64,000 bases of DNA from Boudabousia marimammalium (GTDB lineage Bacteria; Actinomycetota; Actinomycetes; Actinomycetales; Actinomycetaceae), in contig NZ_MPDM01000003.1 in assembly GCF_001936115.1 (NCBI RefSeq), positions 124,386-188,385 on the forward strand, written 5' to 3'. Shown in pieces: positions 14,138 to 23,782 of the stretch. The position numbers and the translations under genes are program-made. The notes beneath the pieces were generated by a model that was given only the letters and a program-made list of their open reading frames with translations, did no database searches and was not told the DNA's origin. The stretch's first letter is position 1; every line of letters starts with the position of its first letter.

Positions 14138-15547
14138 CTACTTCTTTCGCAAAACGGCAAGAAACATAGCATCACTACCGTGACGGTGGGGCCAGAGCTG
14201 AATACACCCGTCGGTGGTTAAGGCATCGGGAAGATCAACGACTTGAGGTGCCAGGTTGACCAGTTCCAAGGGTAATTCAGCTACTGCCTGTGAAACTATA
14301 TCGCGGGTTTCTGATAGGTGCGGGCTACAGGTGATGTAGCCAATCAAACCACCCGTACGTACACAATCGACCGCACCACGGAGTAGATTCCACTGCAATG
14401 CGTTGAGCTCAGCCAAATCGCGTGGATCCTTGCGCCAACGAGCTTCAGGTCGACGGCGCAAAGCCCCCAGACCGGAGCAGGGTGCATCCAAAAGCACCCG
14501 ATCATAGTATCCACGCTCGCCGTCATGCTCTGCCATAGTCCTACCATCGCCGACACGAATGCGATAGTCTTCCCTAGAAAAGGCCTTGAGATTCTGGGCT
14601 ACTAAGCGAGCGCGGTGTTTATGAAGCTCATTCGCCGTGAGACGTGCACCTACCGACCTGGCATATCCGGTCAACAGTGCGGCTTTGCCGCCTGGACCGG
14701 CGCATAAATCTAACCATTCACGGTCTGAACCCGTTAAAGGAATAGAGGTGAACACTTCGGTAACATATTGTGAACCGGAGTCTTGTACCCCGGCTCTACC
14801 GTCTTTAACTGCCGCTACTCGGCCCGGATCGCCCGCGTCCATAATGACGCTGGTGGAGGCAACCTGGGCTGCGCTCCCTTGATCGCCTAATTCCCTTAGC
14901 AGTTGTGCTCTGGTGGTTAACGTGGGGCGGGCTGCCAAACAAACCTTCGCGGGAATATTATTAGCAGAAAGTGCTTCTACTACCTCCGTTGCATCAAAGC
15001 TACTGTCACCCAAGGCATCTCGAATAGCTTCTACCACCCATTCCGGGTGCGAAGTAATTTCGGCTGTAGCTTTCCGGCTATCTGACTGACCTTTGATCAG
15101 CGCTTCCCATTCACGTGGGGCAGTACGCTGAATTGTGCGAAGCACCGCATTAACGAGTTTAGAGGGACCATCGGAGGTTACCTGCCTAGCCACATCGACA
15201 GTTTCAGCAAGGGCAGCATGCTCAGGAACACGCATATTTAGGAGTTGATGACAGCCCAAGCGCAACACATCCAAAAGCAATGGATCAAGCTCCTTGAGGG
15301 GACGAGAAGCAGAGCGCTCAATCAAAGCATCATAGTAACCCCGCATCCGCAAAGTACCGTAGGTTAGTTCTGTAGCGAAGGCCGCATCACGGCCTTCTAC
15401 GCCATAGTCGCGAAGAGTGTCTGCAAGAACCAAATTGGCATATGCATCTTCTTCGCGAACCTGGGCGAGGACGTCAAGAGCGGCTAGACGTGCCGAATCA
15501 GCTTTCCTTTTCGCTCGGTATCCACTGCTGTACTTCTTGTCTGACAC
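14138..15547 (-). CDS. rsmB: 16S rRNA (cytosine-967-C5)-methyltransferase RsmB
   Basis: A 469-residue RNA methyltransferase. The N-terminal 140 residues form a NusB-like RNA-binding domain. The C-terminal SAM domain has LDLCAGPGGKAALL (SAM binding) and the two cysteine motifs DAPCSGLGALRR and ITCSPHLSET. The GTG start begins SDKKYSSG, 2 bases after the fmt stop, with GGTGG 7 bases upstream. Upstream in-frame codons from 15634 lie inside fmt and are not used. Confidence 0.93.
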   Translation of the reverse strand: MSDKKYSSGYRAKRKADSARLAALDVLAQVREEDAYANLVLADTLRDYGVEGRDAAFATELTYGTLRMRGYYDALIERSASRPLKELDPLLLDVLRLGCHQLLNMRVPEHAALAETVDVARQVTSDGPSKLVNAVLRTIQRTAPREWEALIKGQSDSRKATAEITSHPEWVVEAIRDALGDSSFDATEVVEALSANNIPAKVCLAARPTLTTRAQLLRELGDQGSAAQVASTSVIMDAGDPGRVAAVKDGRAGVQDSGSQYVTEVFTSIPLTGSDREWLDLCAGPGGKAALLTGYARSVGARLTANELHKHRARLVAQNLKAFSREDYRIRVGDGRTMAEHDGERGYYDRVLLDAPCSGLGALRRRPEARWRKDPRDLAELNALQWNLLRGAVDCVRTGGLIGYITCSPHLSETRDIVSQAVAELPLELVNLAPQVVDLPDALTTDGCIQLWPHRHGSDAMFLAVLRKK

Positions 15548-15549
15548 AG

Positions 15550-16506
15550 CTACGCCACCTCTCCATGGAAACGACCAAGACGCTCCCCTGGTGCAAGGCG
15601 TGCGCCACGAGCCCAATCGGCTGCCTTCATCCATCCTTTTCCGGCAGGGGCTACGGTAGTAAGCTCAACAAGTGCATCAGCACAATGCACGTACACACTA
15701 TGTTTCGTGGCGGTAATAGTGCCCGGCTCTGCGGGTTCAAGTCCTAACTCATCATAGGAACGCACCAAGACCGCGCCCAGTTTAAGTCGTGAGTCTCCGC
15801 GCCATGTGAAAGCACCGGGATGAGAGGTGACAGCGTGGATTGCCCGAGCGGCCATCGAGGCTGACGCTGCGAAACTTATCTCGGCATCTTCACGCGATAT
15901 CTTCTGCGCATAGGTGACCTCAGTATCAGGTTGGGCTTGTGCAAAGATGCTGCCCTCTTGAATGCCATTGAGGACTTCAACCATGAGACTTGCACCCTTT
16001 TGAGACAAATCTGTCAGTACTTCACTAGTGGTATCCAGATCACTCAAGGGGCGCTCTAAGCTAGCAAAGATTGGCCCGGTGTCCAAGCCCTCCTCGAGTT
16101 GGAATACGGCAGCCCCAGTAACTGTGTCGCCCGCTTGAATCGCACGCTGTACTGGTGCTGCGCCACGCCAACGTGGAAGCAAAGAATAGTGCAGATTAAG
16201 CCATCCATGGGTGGGAAGTTGGAGAGCTGAAGCAGGAATCAAAGCTCCGTAGGCAACGATCACCGCTACCGCTGGGGCATATGATGCCAACTCGGCTTCG
16301 ACTTCTGGGGTGATCCGGTTCGCTTTAATGACAGGGATGCCGAGATTCACGGCTGCTTCCGCAACAGGTGAAGGATAGAGGGTTCGACCTCTGCCCTTCG
16401 GCGCATCTGGTCGCGTTAGCACGGCTGCAACCTCATGGGAGGATTCAGCGAGGGCTTTCAGAACTGGTATGGCAACCTCAGGGGTGCCGGCAAAAATACA
16501 ACGCAT
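15550..16506 (-). CDS. fmt: Methionyl-tRNA formyltransferase
   Basis: A 318-residue enzyme that formylates initiator Met-tRNA using 10-formyltetrahydrofolate. The catalytic region LHYSLLPRWRGAAPVQRAI (residues about 108-126) is intact, with the Asn, His and Asp residues of the formyltransferase fold. The C-terminal OB-type domain (from about residue 207) binds tRNA. It follows priA by 28 bases and runs into rsmB. The order priA, fmt, rsmB is standard for actinobacteria. Confidence 0.96.
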   Translation of the reverse strand: MRCIFAGTPEVAIPVLKALAESSHEVAAVLTRPDAPKGRGRTLYPSPVAEAAVNLGIPVIKANRITPEVEAELASYAPAVAVIVAYGALIPASALQLPTHGWLNLHYSLLPRWRGAAPVQRAIQAGDTVTGAAVFQLEEGLDTGPIFASLERPLSDLDTTSEVLTDLSQKGASLMVEVLNGIQEGSIFAQAQPDTEVTYAQKISREDAEISFAASASMAARAIHAVTSHPGAFTWRGDSRLKLGAVLVRSYDELGLEPAEPGTITATKHSVYVHCADALVELTTVAPAGKGWMKAADWARGARLAPGERLGRFHGEVA

Positions 16507-16534
16507 CGTACTAAATCATATCCTATGGCAATAC

Positions 16535-18589
16535 TTAATGAACCCTGACTAAAAGCTTATCGTCATCGCTGGCAGAGGTCACAGCCCGTGCACGCCTTAA
16601 AGCCCCTGCAGCGGAGAAACCTTCTGCACGCCGAGCGGAATAATGCACGACCAACGGATTCGACTCACCCAATACTCTTTGTGCTTCATCGGCCTGCTCA
16701 CCAATAGCAGGGAAAGGACCATACACACTGGAAAAACTGGAGAACTCATCTTCCTTAACTAATTCCGCGAACCGTTGCACCGCACGGGGCGAGCCGAGCA
16801 CCGTAGCCGCCCATACGGCGGGCGCGAGATTCGCATCTTCATACTGCCGGTACGCCCATCCCGTGAAGAGTTGTGGATTCCATCTAATGAGCGGCTGACC
16901 ATACTCGGGTGGAATCTCACCGGCAACCATCACAGTGCCGTCGACACGGACTTTTGCCGCTACTTCAAACCAAGTTGCCACCGCTTGTTCAGCGGCATCT
17001 GCGGATGGGTGATTCAAAGCTACATTGGGGTCCAAAATCACTGCTGCAGCGAACCCGCCTTCCGCCCGCGGTGCAGCGTGAGCAGTCGCAATCACGATCC
17101 GCGGCTTGTTGTTTACTTTTTCAATCACCCTAGTATTTGCCGAGGAAACTGTGATGGGAACTGAGGGGAAAGACCTACCGAACTCCTCCGCTGTCCTCTC
17201 CGCACCAATTCGGACGGAACGGATCTGCTTCGCAGAACAGGAAGGACAAGAGAAATCCTGCTGTGGCTGGCCACAATTAGCACAACGATTGCCGTTGTAA
17301 GTCCCCTGTACCGGCCCTCCACAGTTGTCGCACTTCACCGGGCGGAAACACTGAGCGCACGACAGCGCGGGAATATATCCAGCGCGTTCAACATGCACCA
17401 ATACCGGGCCAGAGATAAGGCCTTCCTTAATCACCTGATAGGCCGAAGAAGGTAGTCTTGAGTATGCAGATGCGCCATCACGGAGGCGGAGATAGTCGTC
17501 GGGTATCTCTACTCTCGGCACGCTCCGACGGACCAATTCACGTGGAGCAGTCAAGGGGAAGGCCCATGCCTGGTTCTCCCAGCGTTGAGCCCAAGCGGGT
17601 AAAATCAGGCCGGCGACAAGCAGGGCCGCTTGATTTTCAATGGCGCGAAGAGCCGCAACCTCGTGAGCAGGAGTATAGGGGCTACGCTGCGCCACCAGAC
17701 GCTTATCTGAAGCGTCGAATAAAACGATCAACCCAAGCTTTCGCAAAGGAGAATAAACGACATTCCGGGTACCAACTACAACCCGTGTACGCCCCAAAAG
17801 GGCATGGAGATGAGAACGGTAGCGTGCCGCTGGGCTGAGTTCTTGGTGGAGGCGACTAACTGGTTCATCGGGAAGCCTAAGCTCAAGAAAACTCGCAATT
17901 TCTTCTACCACAGCGGCGGTAGGAGCAACAATGATTGCACTTCTACCTGAAGCCAAGCAGGCCTGCACTGCGTCAGCTACTGGCAGATAGTAGTCAGGAA
18001 CCTGATATTCATTTGTATATACAGTACTCGGAAGATAGGGCCATAATGCGCGAGGCCCTTCCCCCGCTCCGAGATGCTGCAAGAAGGCAGCGCCCCTTTG
18101 GTAGTTAGATAGAGTGGATCCAGCGGGAACTTGCCAGCTGGGAAAATCGACGGGACCTTCGGATAACACAGTTTTTTCGGTACGAGCATGCCGTCCTGGA
18201 ATGGCCGAACGCAGTATATGCGCTACCGTACCAACCCGTGCCTGCGCCAAGCGCTGCGACAGAGAGAGAATCTCCGGCGTCAATACGGGTGTCTGAGAGA
18301 CAACTGCCGAGATTGGACGCAACGCACCACCATGACTGGTGCGGTTACTACGACCTACAATCCAACCAAGCTTTGAGCTGGCTCCCAAAGGGACTTTAAC
18401 CTTAGCGCCTATCTGAGCTGACTGTGTCAAAGAAGCCGGAACCAGATAATCCATCATCTGGTCAAGATGCGCTACTTTTACATCCAAAATCACCTGTGCG
18501 ACAGGGAGCGGAACCTCAGAGTCGACTACACGAGACGTAGCTGTGAAGGTCGCCTCAGAATCAGGCAGAGATGATAGAAGATCGCTCAT
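16535..18589 (-). CDS. priA: Primosomal protein N' (PriA) lacking helicase motifs
   Basis: A 684-residue PriA-type protein for restart of stalled replication forks. The N-terminal DNA-binding region is recognisable (VPLPVAQVILDVKVAHLDQMMDYLVP). The zinc-binding cysteines are kept (CAQCFRPVKCDNC, CANCGQ, CPSC). The Walker A region reads SAIIVAPTAAVVEEI instead of GVTGSGKT and the DEEH box reads LFDASDKR, so ATP hydrolysis is not expected. Loss of these motifs is common in actinobacterial PriA, and the frame is intact. It lies between metK and fmt. Confidence 0.88.
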   Translation of the reverse strand: MSDLLSSLPDSEATFTATSRVVDSEVPLPVAQVILDVKVAHLDQMMDYLVPASLTQSAQIGAKVKVPLGASSKLGWIVGRSNRTSHGGALRPISAVVSQTPVLTPEILSLSQRLAQARVGTVAHILRSAIPGRHARTEKTVLSEGPVDFPSWQVPAGSTLSNYQRGAAFLQHLGAGEGPRALWPYLPSTVYTNEYQVPDYYLPVADAVQACLASGRSAIIVAPTAAVVEEIASFLELRLPDEPVSRLHQELSPAARYRSHLHALLGRTRVVVGTRNVVYSPLRKLGLIVLFDASDKRLVAQRSPYTPAHEVAALRAIENQAALLVAGLILPAWAQRWENQAWAFPLTAPRELVRRSVPRVEIPDDYLRLRDGASAYSRLPSSAYQVIKEGLISGPVLVHVERAGYIPALSCAQCFRPVKCDNCGGPVQGTYNGNRCANCGQPQQDFSCPSCSAKQIRSVRIGAERTAEEFGRSFPSVPITVSSANTRVIEKVNNKPRIVIATAHAAPRAEGGFAAAVILDPNVALNHPSADAAEQAVATWFEVAAKVRVDGTVMVAGEIPPEYGQPLIRWNPQLFTGWAYRQYEDANLAPAVWAATVLGSPRAVQRFAELVKEDEFSSFSSVYGPFPAIGEQADEAQRVLGESNPLVVHYSARRAEGFSAAGALRRARAVTSASDDDKLLVRVH

Positions 18590-18632
18590 ACCCTAATACT
18601 AGTCACCTAGGCGGGACATATTGACGGAACAG

Positions 18633-19838
18633 CTACAGAGCAGCTACCGCTGCCTGCACCTGGTCCAAACGGCTGAGCTGCTCCCAAGGGAATTCGGGGC
18701 GACCAAAATGGCCATAGGAGGCGGTTTCCTTGTAAATGGGGCGAAGTAGGTCAAGATCTTGAACAATCGCAGCGGGGCGGAGATCGAAAACCTGGTTAAT
18801 GATAGCATTAATCTTAGTTTCAGGGATAGTCGCGGTACCGAAAGTCTCCACCCACAAAGAAATTGGGCGAGCTGATCCGATTGCATAGCTTACCTGTAAC
18901 TCGCAGCGTGAAGCCAAACCTGCGGCCACCACATGCTTTGCAATCCAACGCAAAGCATAAGCTGCAGAACGGTCTACCTTAGACGGATCTTTACCAGACA
19001 AAGCACCGCCACCATGACGGGCCATACCACCATATGTGTCAACAATCAGCTTACGGCCAGTCAACCCAGCATCGCCAGCAGGTCCCCCAACCACGAACTT
19101 TCCTGATGGGTTAATCTGATATGTAATCTGAGAAGTGTCTAAATCCAAGCCAGAATCGGCCAGTACGGGATCAATCACGTGGGTACGAATCGCTGACTGG
19201 ATTTCTTCCAAGCTCAGAGATTCCAAGTGCTGGGTAGAAACTAGGACTGTATGGACTGCTACAGGACGGTCACCGTCATAAGCCAAAGTCACCTGGGTCT
19301 TTCCATCAGGACCCAACCCCTTAACAATTCCCTGTTTACGTACTTCAGCTAGACGCAGAGCCAATCTATGAGCAAGCCAAATCGGTGCGGGCATGAGGTC
19401 AGGCGTCTCATCACAAGCATAGCCGAACATAATGCCCTGATCGCCCGCTCCCTGAGAGTCTAAAGTATCTACCACCGCGTCCTGACGTACCTCTAAAGAG
19501 TTACTAACTGCGGCGCTAATGTCGGGAGACTGCTGCCCAATGGTAGTCATAACTCCGCAGGTGTGACCGTCGAAGAAAACCTCAGAAGAGTCGTATCCAA
19601 TCTTGAGGATCTCTTCACGCGCGATTGCATCTATATCAACATATGCTGAGGTAGTGATTTCCCCGGCAACGTGAATGAGACCGCGCGTCGCAAGAGTTTC
19701 TACTGCAACATGCGCCTGTGGGTCTTCCGCAAAAATCGCATCGAGGATGGAATCAGAAATACGGTCGCAAACTTTATCCGGATGACCTTCGGTCACGGAT
19801 TCAGATGTGAACAGTTGCAGTTTGGTTAAATCGACCAT
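18633..19838 (-). CDS. metK: S-adenosylmethionine synthetase
   Basis: A 401-residue enzyme that makes S-adenosylmethionine from methionine and ATP. Signature motifs are [24 protein letters not shown] and [19 protein letters not shown]. The ATG before VDLTKLQLF is chosen, with GAGGAG 11 bases upstream. The longer frame from 19877 runs into coaBC. It starts 4 bases after the coaBC stop. No SAM riboswitch precedes it. Confidence 0.97.
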   Translation of the reverse strand: MVDLTKLQLFTSESVTEGHPDKVCDRISDSILDAIFAEDPQAHVAVETLATRGLIHVAGEITTSAYVDIDAIAREEILKIGYDSSEVFFDGHTCGVMTTIGQQSPDISAAVSNSLEVRQDAVVDTLDSQGAGDQGIMFGYACDETPDLMPAPIWLAHRLALRLAEVRKQGIVKGLGPDGKTQVTLAYDGDRPVAVHTVLVSTQHLESLSLEEIQSAIRTHVIDPVLADSGLDLDTSQITYQINPSGKFVVGGPAGDAGLTGRKLIVDTYGGMARHGGGALSGKDPSKVDRSAAYALRWIAKHVVAAGLASRCELQVSYAIGSARPISLWVETFGTATIPETKINAIINQVFDLRPAAIVQDLDLLRPIYKETASYGHFGRPEFPWEQLSRLDQVQAAVAAL

Positions 19839-19842
19839 TATT

Positions 19843-21084
19843 TTAAGACTCCTCGCGCGACTCGCGCGCCAAAACAATTTGATTAATCAGTGCTTGTGCT
19901 ACTTCAATTTTGGTTCCCGCAAACTGAGCAACTATCTCACCTGCCGAATCCATCATGATGAGGCTATTGGGAACATCCCCAAAACCGGTAGACTCGCCGA
20001 CTAGGTTCAAAGCCAGCAGGTCAACTCGTTTGGCAAAAATCTTTGCCTGAGCTGCCTCTTTAGCATCCTCACCGGTAAGGGTCTCAGCGGCAAAACCAAC
20101 CAAGAAACGAGAGCCTCTCTCCAGATGACCGAAGTGCGCGAGGACATCAGGATTTTCCACCAGTTCAATCCGGTTCAGCTTCCCGCTAGCTTTCTTTAGT
20201 TTCTCTCCGTGATACTCAGCAGGACGATAATCCGCCACGGCTGCAGCCATTACTAGAACGTCTAAATCGTCCCAGACCTGGGCAATCGCGGCTTGCATTT
20301 TCAATGCAGTTGGGGCGGACACTACCGTGACGCCCGCGGGGGCACTGACCTCATGGTGCGCGGCAATCACAGTGACCCGGGCGCCCGCAGCTAGCGCTTG
20401 CGTGGCGATAGCCATCCCCTGCCGTCCTGATGAGCGGTTACCAATGTAGCGGACAGGATCGATTGGTTCTTTCGTACCACCTAGGGTGACCACAACATGC
20501 TGGCCAGATAGCGGCAAAGACGAATCTACCGTTGTGCTCCCTGTCTTAGTGCGGCTAAGCACTGCGAGGAACTCTTGCACAATCTCTGTCGGCTCAGGAA
20601 GGCGTCCTCGGCCGGCGTCCCCACTAGTTAATGCGCCAACCGCAGGCTCCATAATGTGCACCTCGCGGGAGCGTAAGAGTGAAATATTGTGTTGCGTTGA
20701 CGGCGCATCCCACATCTGATGGTGCATTGCTGGCGTAACCATGACCGGGCAGGTACAGGTCAACAGAGTCGTAGTGAGCATATCGTCTGCAATGCCGGCG
20801 GCGTACTTCGCAACGAAATTAGCGGTTGCCGGCACTATCAGTGCACCAATCGCCTCAGAGCCAAGCTTCACATGCAATACTTCATCTGCTCCGACAAAGG
20901 GATCAGTTACGACAGGGTATCCCGTCACTGCCTCCCAAGTGGCTGCACCCACCATACGCAAAGCATTTTCAGTTGGCACAACGCGAACCTGATAGCCCGC
21001 ACCAATCAGTTGCCGGACTACATGTACTGCCTTATACGCGGCAATCCCGCCAGTAACCCCAACTAAAATATGCCCTTCAGACAC
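19843..21084 (-). CDS. coaBC: Bifunctional phosphopantothenoylcysteine decarboxylase/synthetase
   Basis: A 413-residue bifunctional enzyme for two steps of coenzyme A synthesis. The N-terminal flavoprotein CoaC domain (residues 1 to about 180) shows [11 protein letters not shown], the [17 protein letters not shown] region and the His of AMHHQMW. The C-terminal CoaB domain (about 190-400) has the dimer and nucleotide motifs [19 protein letters not shown] and VGFAAET. GTG start. It lies between rpoZ and metK as in mycobacteria. Confidence 0.96.
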   Translation of the reverse strand: MSEGHILVGVTGGIAAYKAVHVVRQLIGAGYQVRVVPTENALRMVGAATWEAVTGYPVVTDPFVGADEVLHVKLGSEAIGALIVPATANFVAKYAAGIADDMLTTTLLTCTCPVMVTPAMHHQMWDAPSTQHNISLLRSREVHIMEPAVGALTSGDAGRGRLPEPTEIVQEFLAVLSRTKTGSTTVDSSLPLSGQHVVVTLGGTKEPIDPVRYIGNRSSGRQGMAIATQALAAGARVTVIAAHHEVSAPAGVTVVSAPTALKMQAAIAQVWDDLDVLVMAAAVADYRPAEYHGEKLKKASGKLNRIELVENPDVLAHFGHLERGSRFLVGFAAETLTGEDAKEAAQAKIFAKRVDLLALNLVGESTGFGDVPNSLIMMDSAGEIVAQFAGTKIEVAQALINQIVLARESREES

Positions 21085-21090
21085 GCGATT

Positions 21091-21366
21091 CTACTCCACG
21101 TCGGCGTCAGAGGTGAAGAAGTTCAGCTTTCCGTCAGCAATTTCGTGCATTGCAATAGACAGCGGCTTATCCTCAGGCTCTGACTCCACCAAGGGCGGAA
21201 TGCCCTGAATCATGCCAGCTGAACGCTGACGTAGGTAGGTGTTGATTTGGCGGGCACGACGCGAGGAGTAAACCACCAGCGCGTACTTAGAATCGACCTG
21301 CTCAAGCAAATCATCAATCGGGGGCGAAGTAATGCCCTCAGGGTGTGCCACAATACCAGTAATCAT
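21091..21366 (-). CDS. rpoZ: RNA polymerase omega subunit
   Basis: A 91-residue omega subunit, which helps fold and assemble the beta-prime subunit. The core SKYALVVYSSRRARQINTYL and the later PLSIAMHEIADGKL are typical. It lies in the conserved order gmk, rpoZ, coaBC. The start is ATG at 21366, and the downstream coaBC begins 6 bases after its stop. Confidence 0.95.
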   Translation of the reverse strand: MITGIVAHPEGITSPPIDDLLEQVDSKYALVVYSSRRARQINTYLRQRSAGMIQGIPPLVESEPEDKPLSIAMHEIADGKLNFFTSDADVE

Positions 21367-21458
21367 CTGTATCCTCTGTAGTTTCTTTGCGCAAAACGCA
21401 TTTCAATCGTTTAAGGCTTGAGCAATCATCATACACCCAAACCAAATTCATACCTATT

Positions 21459-22043
21459 CTAGTCTAAACCCATGAATTCGGCCAAAGCCCGCACACAGTT
21501 ATCTACTGTGTCGTTCACGATAACTTGATCGAACTCATCTTGCGCGGCCATCTCAGTCAGTGCGGTTTCCAGACGGCGTGCTTGTTCCTGCTCCGACTCT
21601 GTGCCGCGACCAGTCAATCGTTCCACCAGGACTTCAAAGCTCGGAGGCGCTAGGAATACGTGCCGCGCCTGTGGCATGGAAGCTCTAATCTGCCGCGCTC
21701 CGGCTAAGTCAACTTCAATCAGCACCGGTCGGCCTGCAGCGATTGCGGCTTCGACAGGCTCACGGGGCGTGCCGTAATAGTTAAGACCATGGACTTCAGC
21801 CCATTCCAGCATCATCCCTGCGTCAACCATCTCTTTGAACCGTTCACGGGTGACAAAGAAGTAGTGGACACCGTCCACCTCACCGGGGCGAGGAAGCCTA
21901 GTGGTAGCAGAAACCGAATATGAAATCTCTGGGTGTTCCTGTCTTAGCGCGGCCATCACTGTACCCTTGCCAACCGCTGTGGGGCCAACCAATACGGTAA
22001 CCTGCGGCTGTCCAGTCTGATGCTTTTTCATATCATTACCCAT
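21459..22043 (-). CDS. gmk: Guanylate kinase
   Basis: About 194 residues. The enzyme phosphorylates GMP to GDP. The P-loop is GPTAVGKGTV, with Ala-Val in place of the more common Ser-Gly. GMP-binding motifs SYSVSATTRLPRPGEVDGVHYFF and LIEVDLAGARQI follow. The start is uncertain: ATG at 22043 lies 4 bases after the pyrR stop, and a second ATG at 22031 gives MKKHQTGQ. Neither has a strong ribosome site, so coupling to pyrR is likely. An earlier in-frame codon at 22088 is inside pyrR. Confidence 0.93.
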   Translation of the reverse strand: MGNDMKKHQTGQPQVTVLVGPTAVGKGTVMAALRQEHPEISYSVSATTRLPRPGEVDGVHYFFVTRERFKEMVDAGMMLEWAEVHGLNYYGTPREPVEAAIAAGRPVLIEVDLAGARQIRASMPQARHVFLAPPSFEVLVERLTGRGTESEQEQARRLETALTEMAAQDEFDQVIVNDTVDNCVRALAEFMGLD

Positions 22044-22047
22044 ATTT

Positions 22048-22584
22048 TCAACGCTTAGATGAGGCAATATAAACCCCATCTTCACCATCGGTCACCTTCA
22101 ACTTGATATCGATGAACTCAGTCCGAGAAGTAGGGAGATTCTTGCCCACAAAATCAGCTCGGATGGGGAGCTCCCGATGACCGCGGTCAACTAAAACAGC
22201 CAACTGCACGGATTGGGGCCGCCCCAATTCGCCCAAAGCGTCAAGCGCTGCTCGCACGGTCCGTCCCGTATAAAGCACATCGTCAATCAGAACTACAGTC
22301 TTACCGTCGATGCCGCCTTCGGGGGCGGTAGTCGCACCGGGATTCCGGTCAGCCGGACGATCATCGCGAAAGCCGGTAGTGTCCAAAACCCCTACCGGAA
22401 CCAGATCAGCATGCTGGGCAATCTGTTGCGAGATACGTGAGGCAAGTTCTACTCCACGCGTACGAATTCCCATCAAGACAACTTGGGAAACACCTTTGTT
22501 GCGTTCAATGATTTGGAAGGAAATGCGGGTTAGCGACCGCCGAATATCATCCTCGCCCAAAACTAAACGTCCCGCCTGAGACAT
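22048..22584 (-). CDS. pyrR: PyrR bifunctional pyrimidine regulator / uracil phosphoribosyltransferase
   Basis: A 178-residue phosphoribosyltransferase-fold protein. The PRPP-binding loop [21 protein letters not shown] is intact, as is [12 protein letters not shown]. PyrR binds pyr mRNA leaders in response to UMP and has weak uracil phosphoribosyltransferase activity. The ATG before SQAGRLVL follows GGAGG by 5 bases. In mycobacteria pyrR heads a pyrimidine operon. Here gmk follows directly and no pyr gene is in the window. A strong hairpin lies just upstream. Confidence 0.93.
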   Translation of the reverse strand: MSQAGRLVLGEDDIRRSLTRISFQIIERNKGVSQVVLMGIRTRGVELASRISQQIAQHADLVPVGVLDTTGFRDDRPADRNPGATTAPEGGIDGKTVVLIDDVLYTGRTVRAALDALGELGRPQSVQLAVLVDRGHRELPIRADFVGKNLPTSRTEFIDIKLKVTDGEDGVYIASSKR

Positions 22585-22602
22585 GAAAACCTCCACCTAG
22601 CT

Positions 22603-22634
22603 AAGAGGGCTGAACTGTTTAGCTCAGCCCTCTT
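22603..22634 (-). terminator. Hairpin between nusB and pyrR
   Basis: An 11-base perfect stem, AAGAGGGCTGA with TCAGCCCTCTT, around a 10-base loop. It starts 5 bases after the nusB stop, as an intrinsic terminator would, but lacks a T-tract. It ends about 10 bases before the pyrR ribosome site, so it could also be a leader structure. It does not match the known PyrR-binding loop of Bacillus by eye. Confidence 0.6.
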
Positions 22635-22639
22635 CCACC

Positions 22640-23182
22640 CTAGTCGTCCAGATACTCATCCACATAAGCGGCATCAATCGAGCCACTCAGCGTCTCCGTA
22701 TCATCCGCCTCGCTAGCTGCAAGGTCAAGATACTCTCCATCGCTCTCACGCTTTTCTCGATGCGTATTCTTAACTCGGTCCAAAACCGCATTAATGAACG
22801 CCGGAGAATCAGGAGCCGATAGCGAATCCGAAATACCGACAGCCTCGGTAATCGAGATTACATCATCAACATCGTCATTGAAGAGAATCTCCCATATTGC
22901 CATTCTCAAAATAGAACGGTCAACGCTTGGCATACGACGCCAGTTACGGGAGGAATACGACTCAATCATGTCGTCGATCTCATCAAGATGCGCAGCCACG
23001 CCCTCAACAATCTCAATCGCGTACGCGGGCAAAGGAGTTTGCGCCGCTGATACCTCGCGTCGCTGATCAAGCGTATTCCGAATATCTGATGGACGAACCC
23101 CCGCATGACGTTCGTCAGTCTCAAAAAGCACATCGATAGCCCGGATACGAGCTTTCGTGCGAGAACCCTTCCGAACGCTCAT
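22640..23182 (-). CDS. nusB: Transcription antitermination factor NusB
   Basis: A 180-residue all-helical RNA-binding protein of the rRNA antitermination complex. The core shows RIRAIDVLFETDE and the RMPSVDRSILRMAIWEI and SISEAVGISD-like region (here VISITEAVGISDSL). The last 40 residues form an acidic tail (EADDTETLSG, DEYLDD), typical for actinobacteria. The ATG overlaps the efp stop. Confidence 0.95.
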   Translation of the reverse strand: MSVRKGSRTKARIRAIDVLFETDERHAGVRPSDIRNTLDQRREVSAAQTPLPAYAIEIVEGVAAHLDEIDDMIESYSSRNWRRMPSVDRSILRMAIWEILFNDDVDDVISITEAVGISDSLSAPDSPAFINAVLDRVKNTHREKRESDGEYLDLAASEADDTETLSGSIDAAYVDEYLDD

Positions 23183-23745
23183 CAGTCGTTTACGCGGGAA
23201 ACATAGGAGCCCGTGCGAGTATCGACCTTAACCTTGTTTCCCTGTTCGATAAACAGCGGAACCTGAATCTCGTAGCCAGTTTCCAAGGTCGCGGGCTTGG
23301 TGCCTGCGTTCGAACGATCGCCCTGGAGGCCCGGCTCGGTGTAGGTAATCTCCAGCACCACGGAAGCGGGAAGCTCAATAAACAGGACTGCGCCTTCGTA
23401 CATGGAGACGATAGCGGACTGGTTTTCCAGCATGAAAGCAGCTGCATCGCCAATGACCTCAGCGGAGACCGTAATCTGATCGTAATTGCTGTCGTCCATG
23501 AAGACGTAATCTTCGCCGTCTTTGTACAGGTAGGTCATGTCGCGACGGTCAACGGTCGCGGTCTCTACCTTAAGACCGGCGTTGAAAGTCTTATCAACGA
23601 TCTTGCCTGACATGACGTTCTTAAGCTTGGTACGCACGAAAGCGGGGCCCTTACCCGGCTTAACGTGCTGGAACTCGACTACAGACCAAAGCTGATTTTC
23701 CAGCTTGAGCACCATGCCATTTTTCAAATCGTTAGTTGAAGCCAC
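23182..23745 (-). CDS. efp: Elongation factor P
   Basis: A 187-residue tRNA-shaped factor that relieves ribosome stalling at proline runs. The tip loop is KPGKGPAF with Lys32. The PGKGP loop defines an actinobacterial subfamily in which the lysine is reported to work without modification. Three beta-barrel domains are expected, and the C-terminal signature is [19 protein letters not shown]. The GTG start has GAGG about 7 bases upstream. It overlaps nusB by ATGA. Confidence 0.96.
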   Translation of the reverse strand: MASTNDLKNGMVLKLENQLWSVVEFQHVKPGKGPAFVRTKLKNVMSGKIVDKTFNAGLKVETATVDRRDMTYLYKDGEDYVFMDDSNYDQITVSAEVIGDAAAFMLENQSAIVSMYEGAVLFIELPASVVLEITYTEPGLQGDRSNAGTKPATLETGYEIQVPLFIEQGNKVKVDTRTGSYVSRVND

Positions 23746-23782
23746 AATTTTTCCTCTCGTAATAACCTGTGGGGTTTGCCCA

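Noticed and set aside
16535-18589. priA as a pseudogene because Walker A is missing
   Set aside because: The frame is intact at full length, zinc cysteines are kept, and actinobacterial PriA proteins commonly lack these motifs.
19839-19842. SAM riboswitch before metK
   Set aside because: Only 4 bases separate coaBC from metK, so there is no room for a leader.
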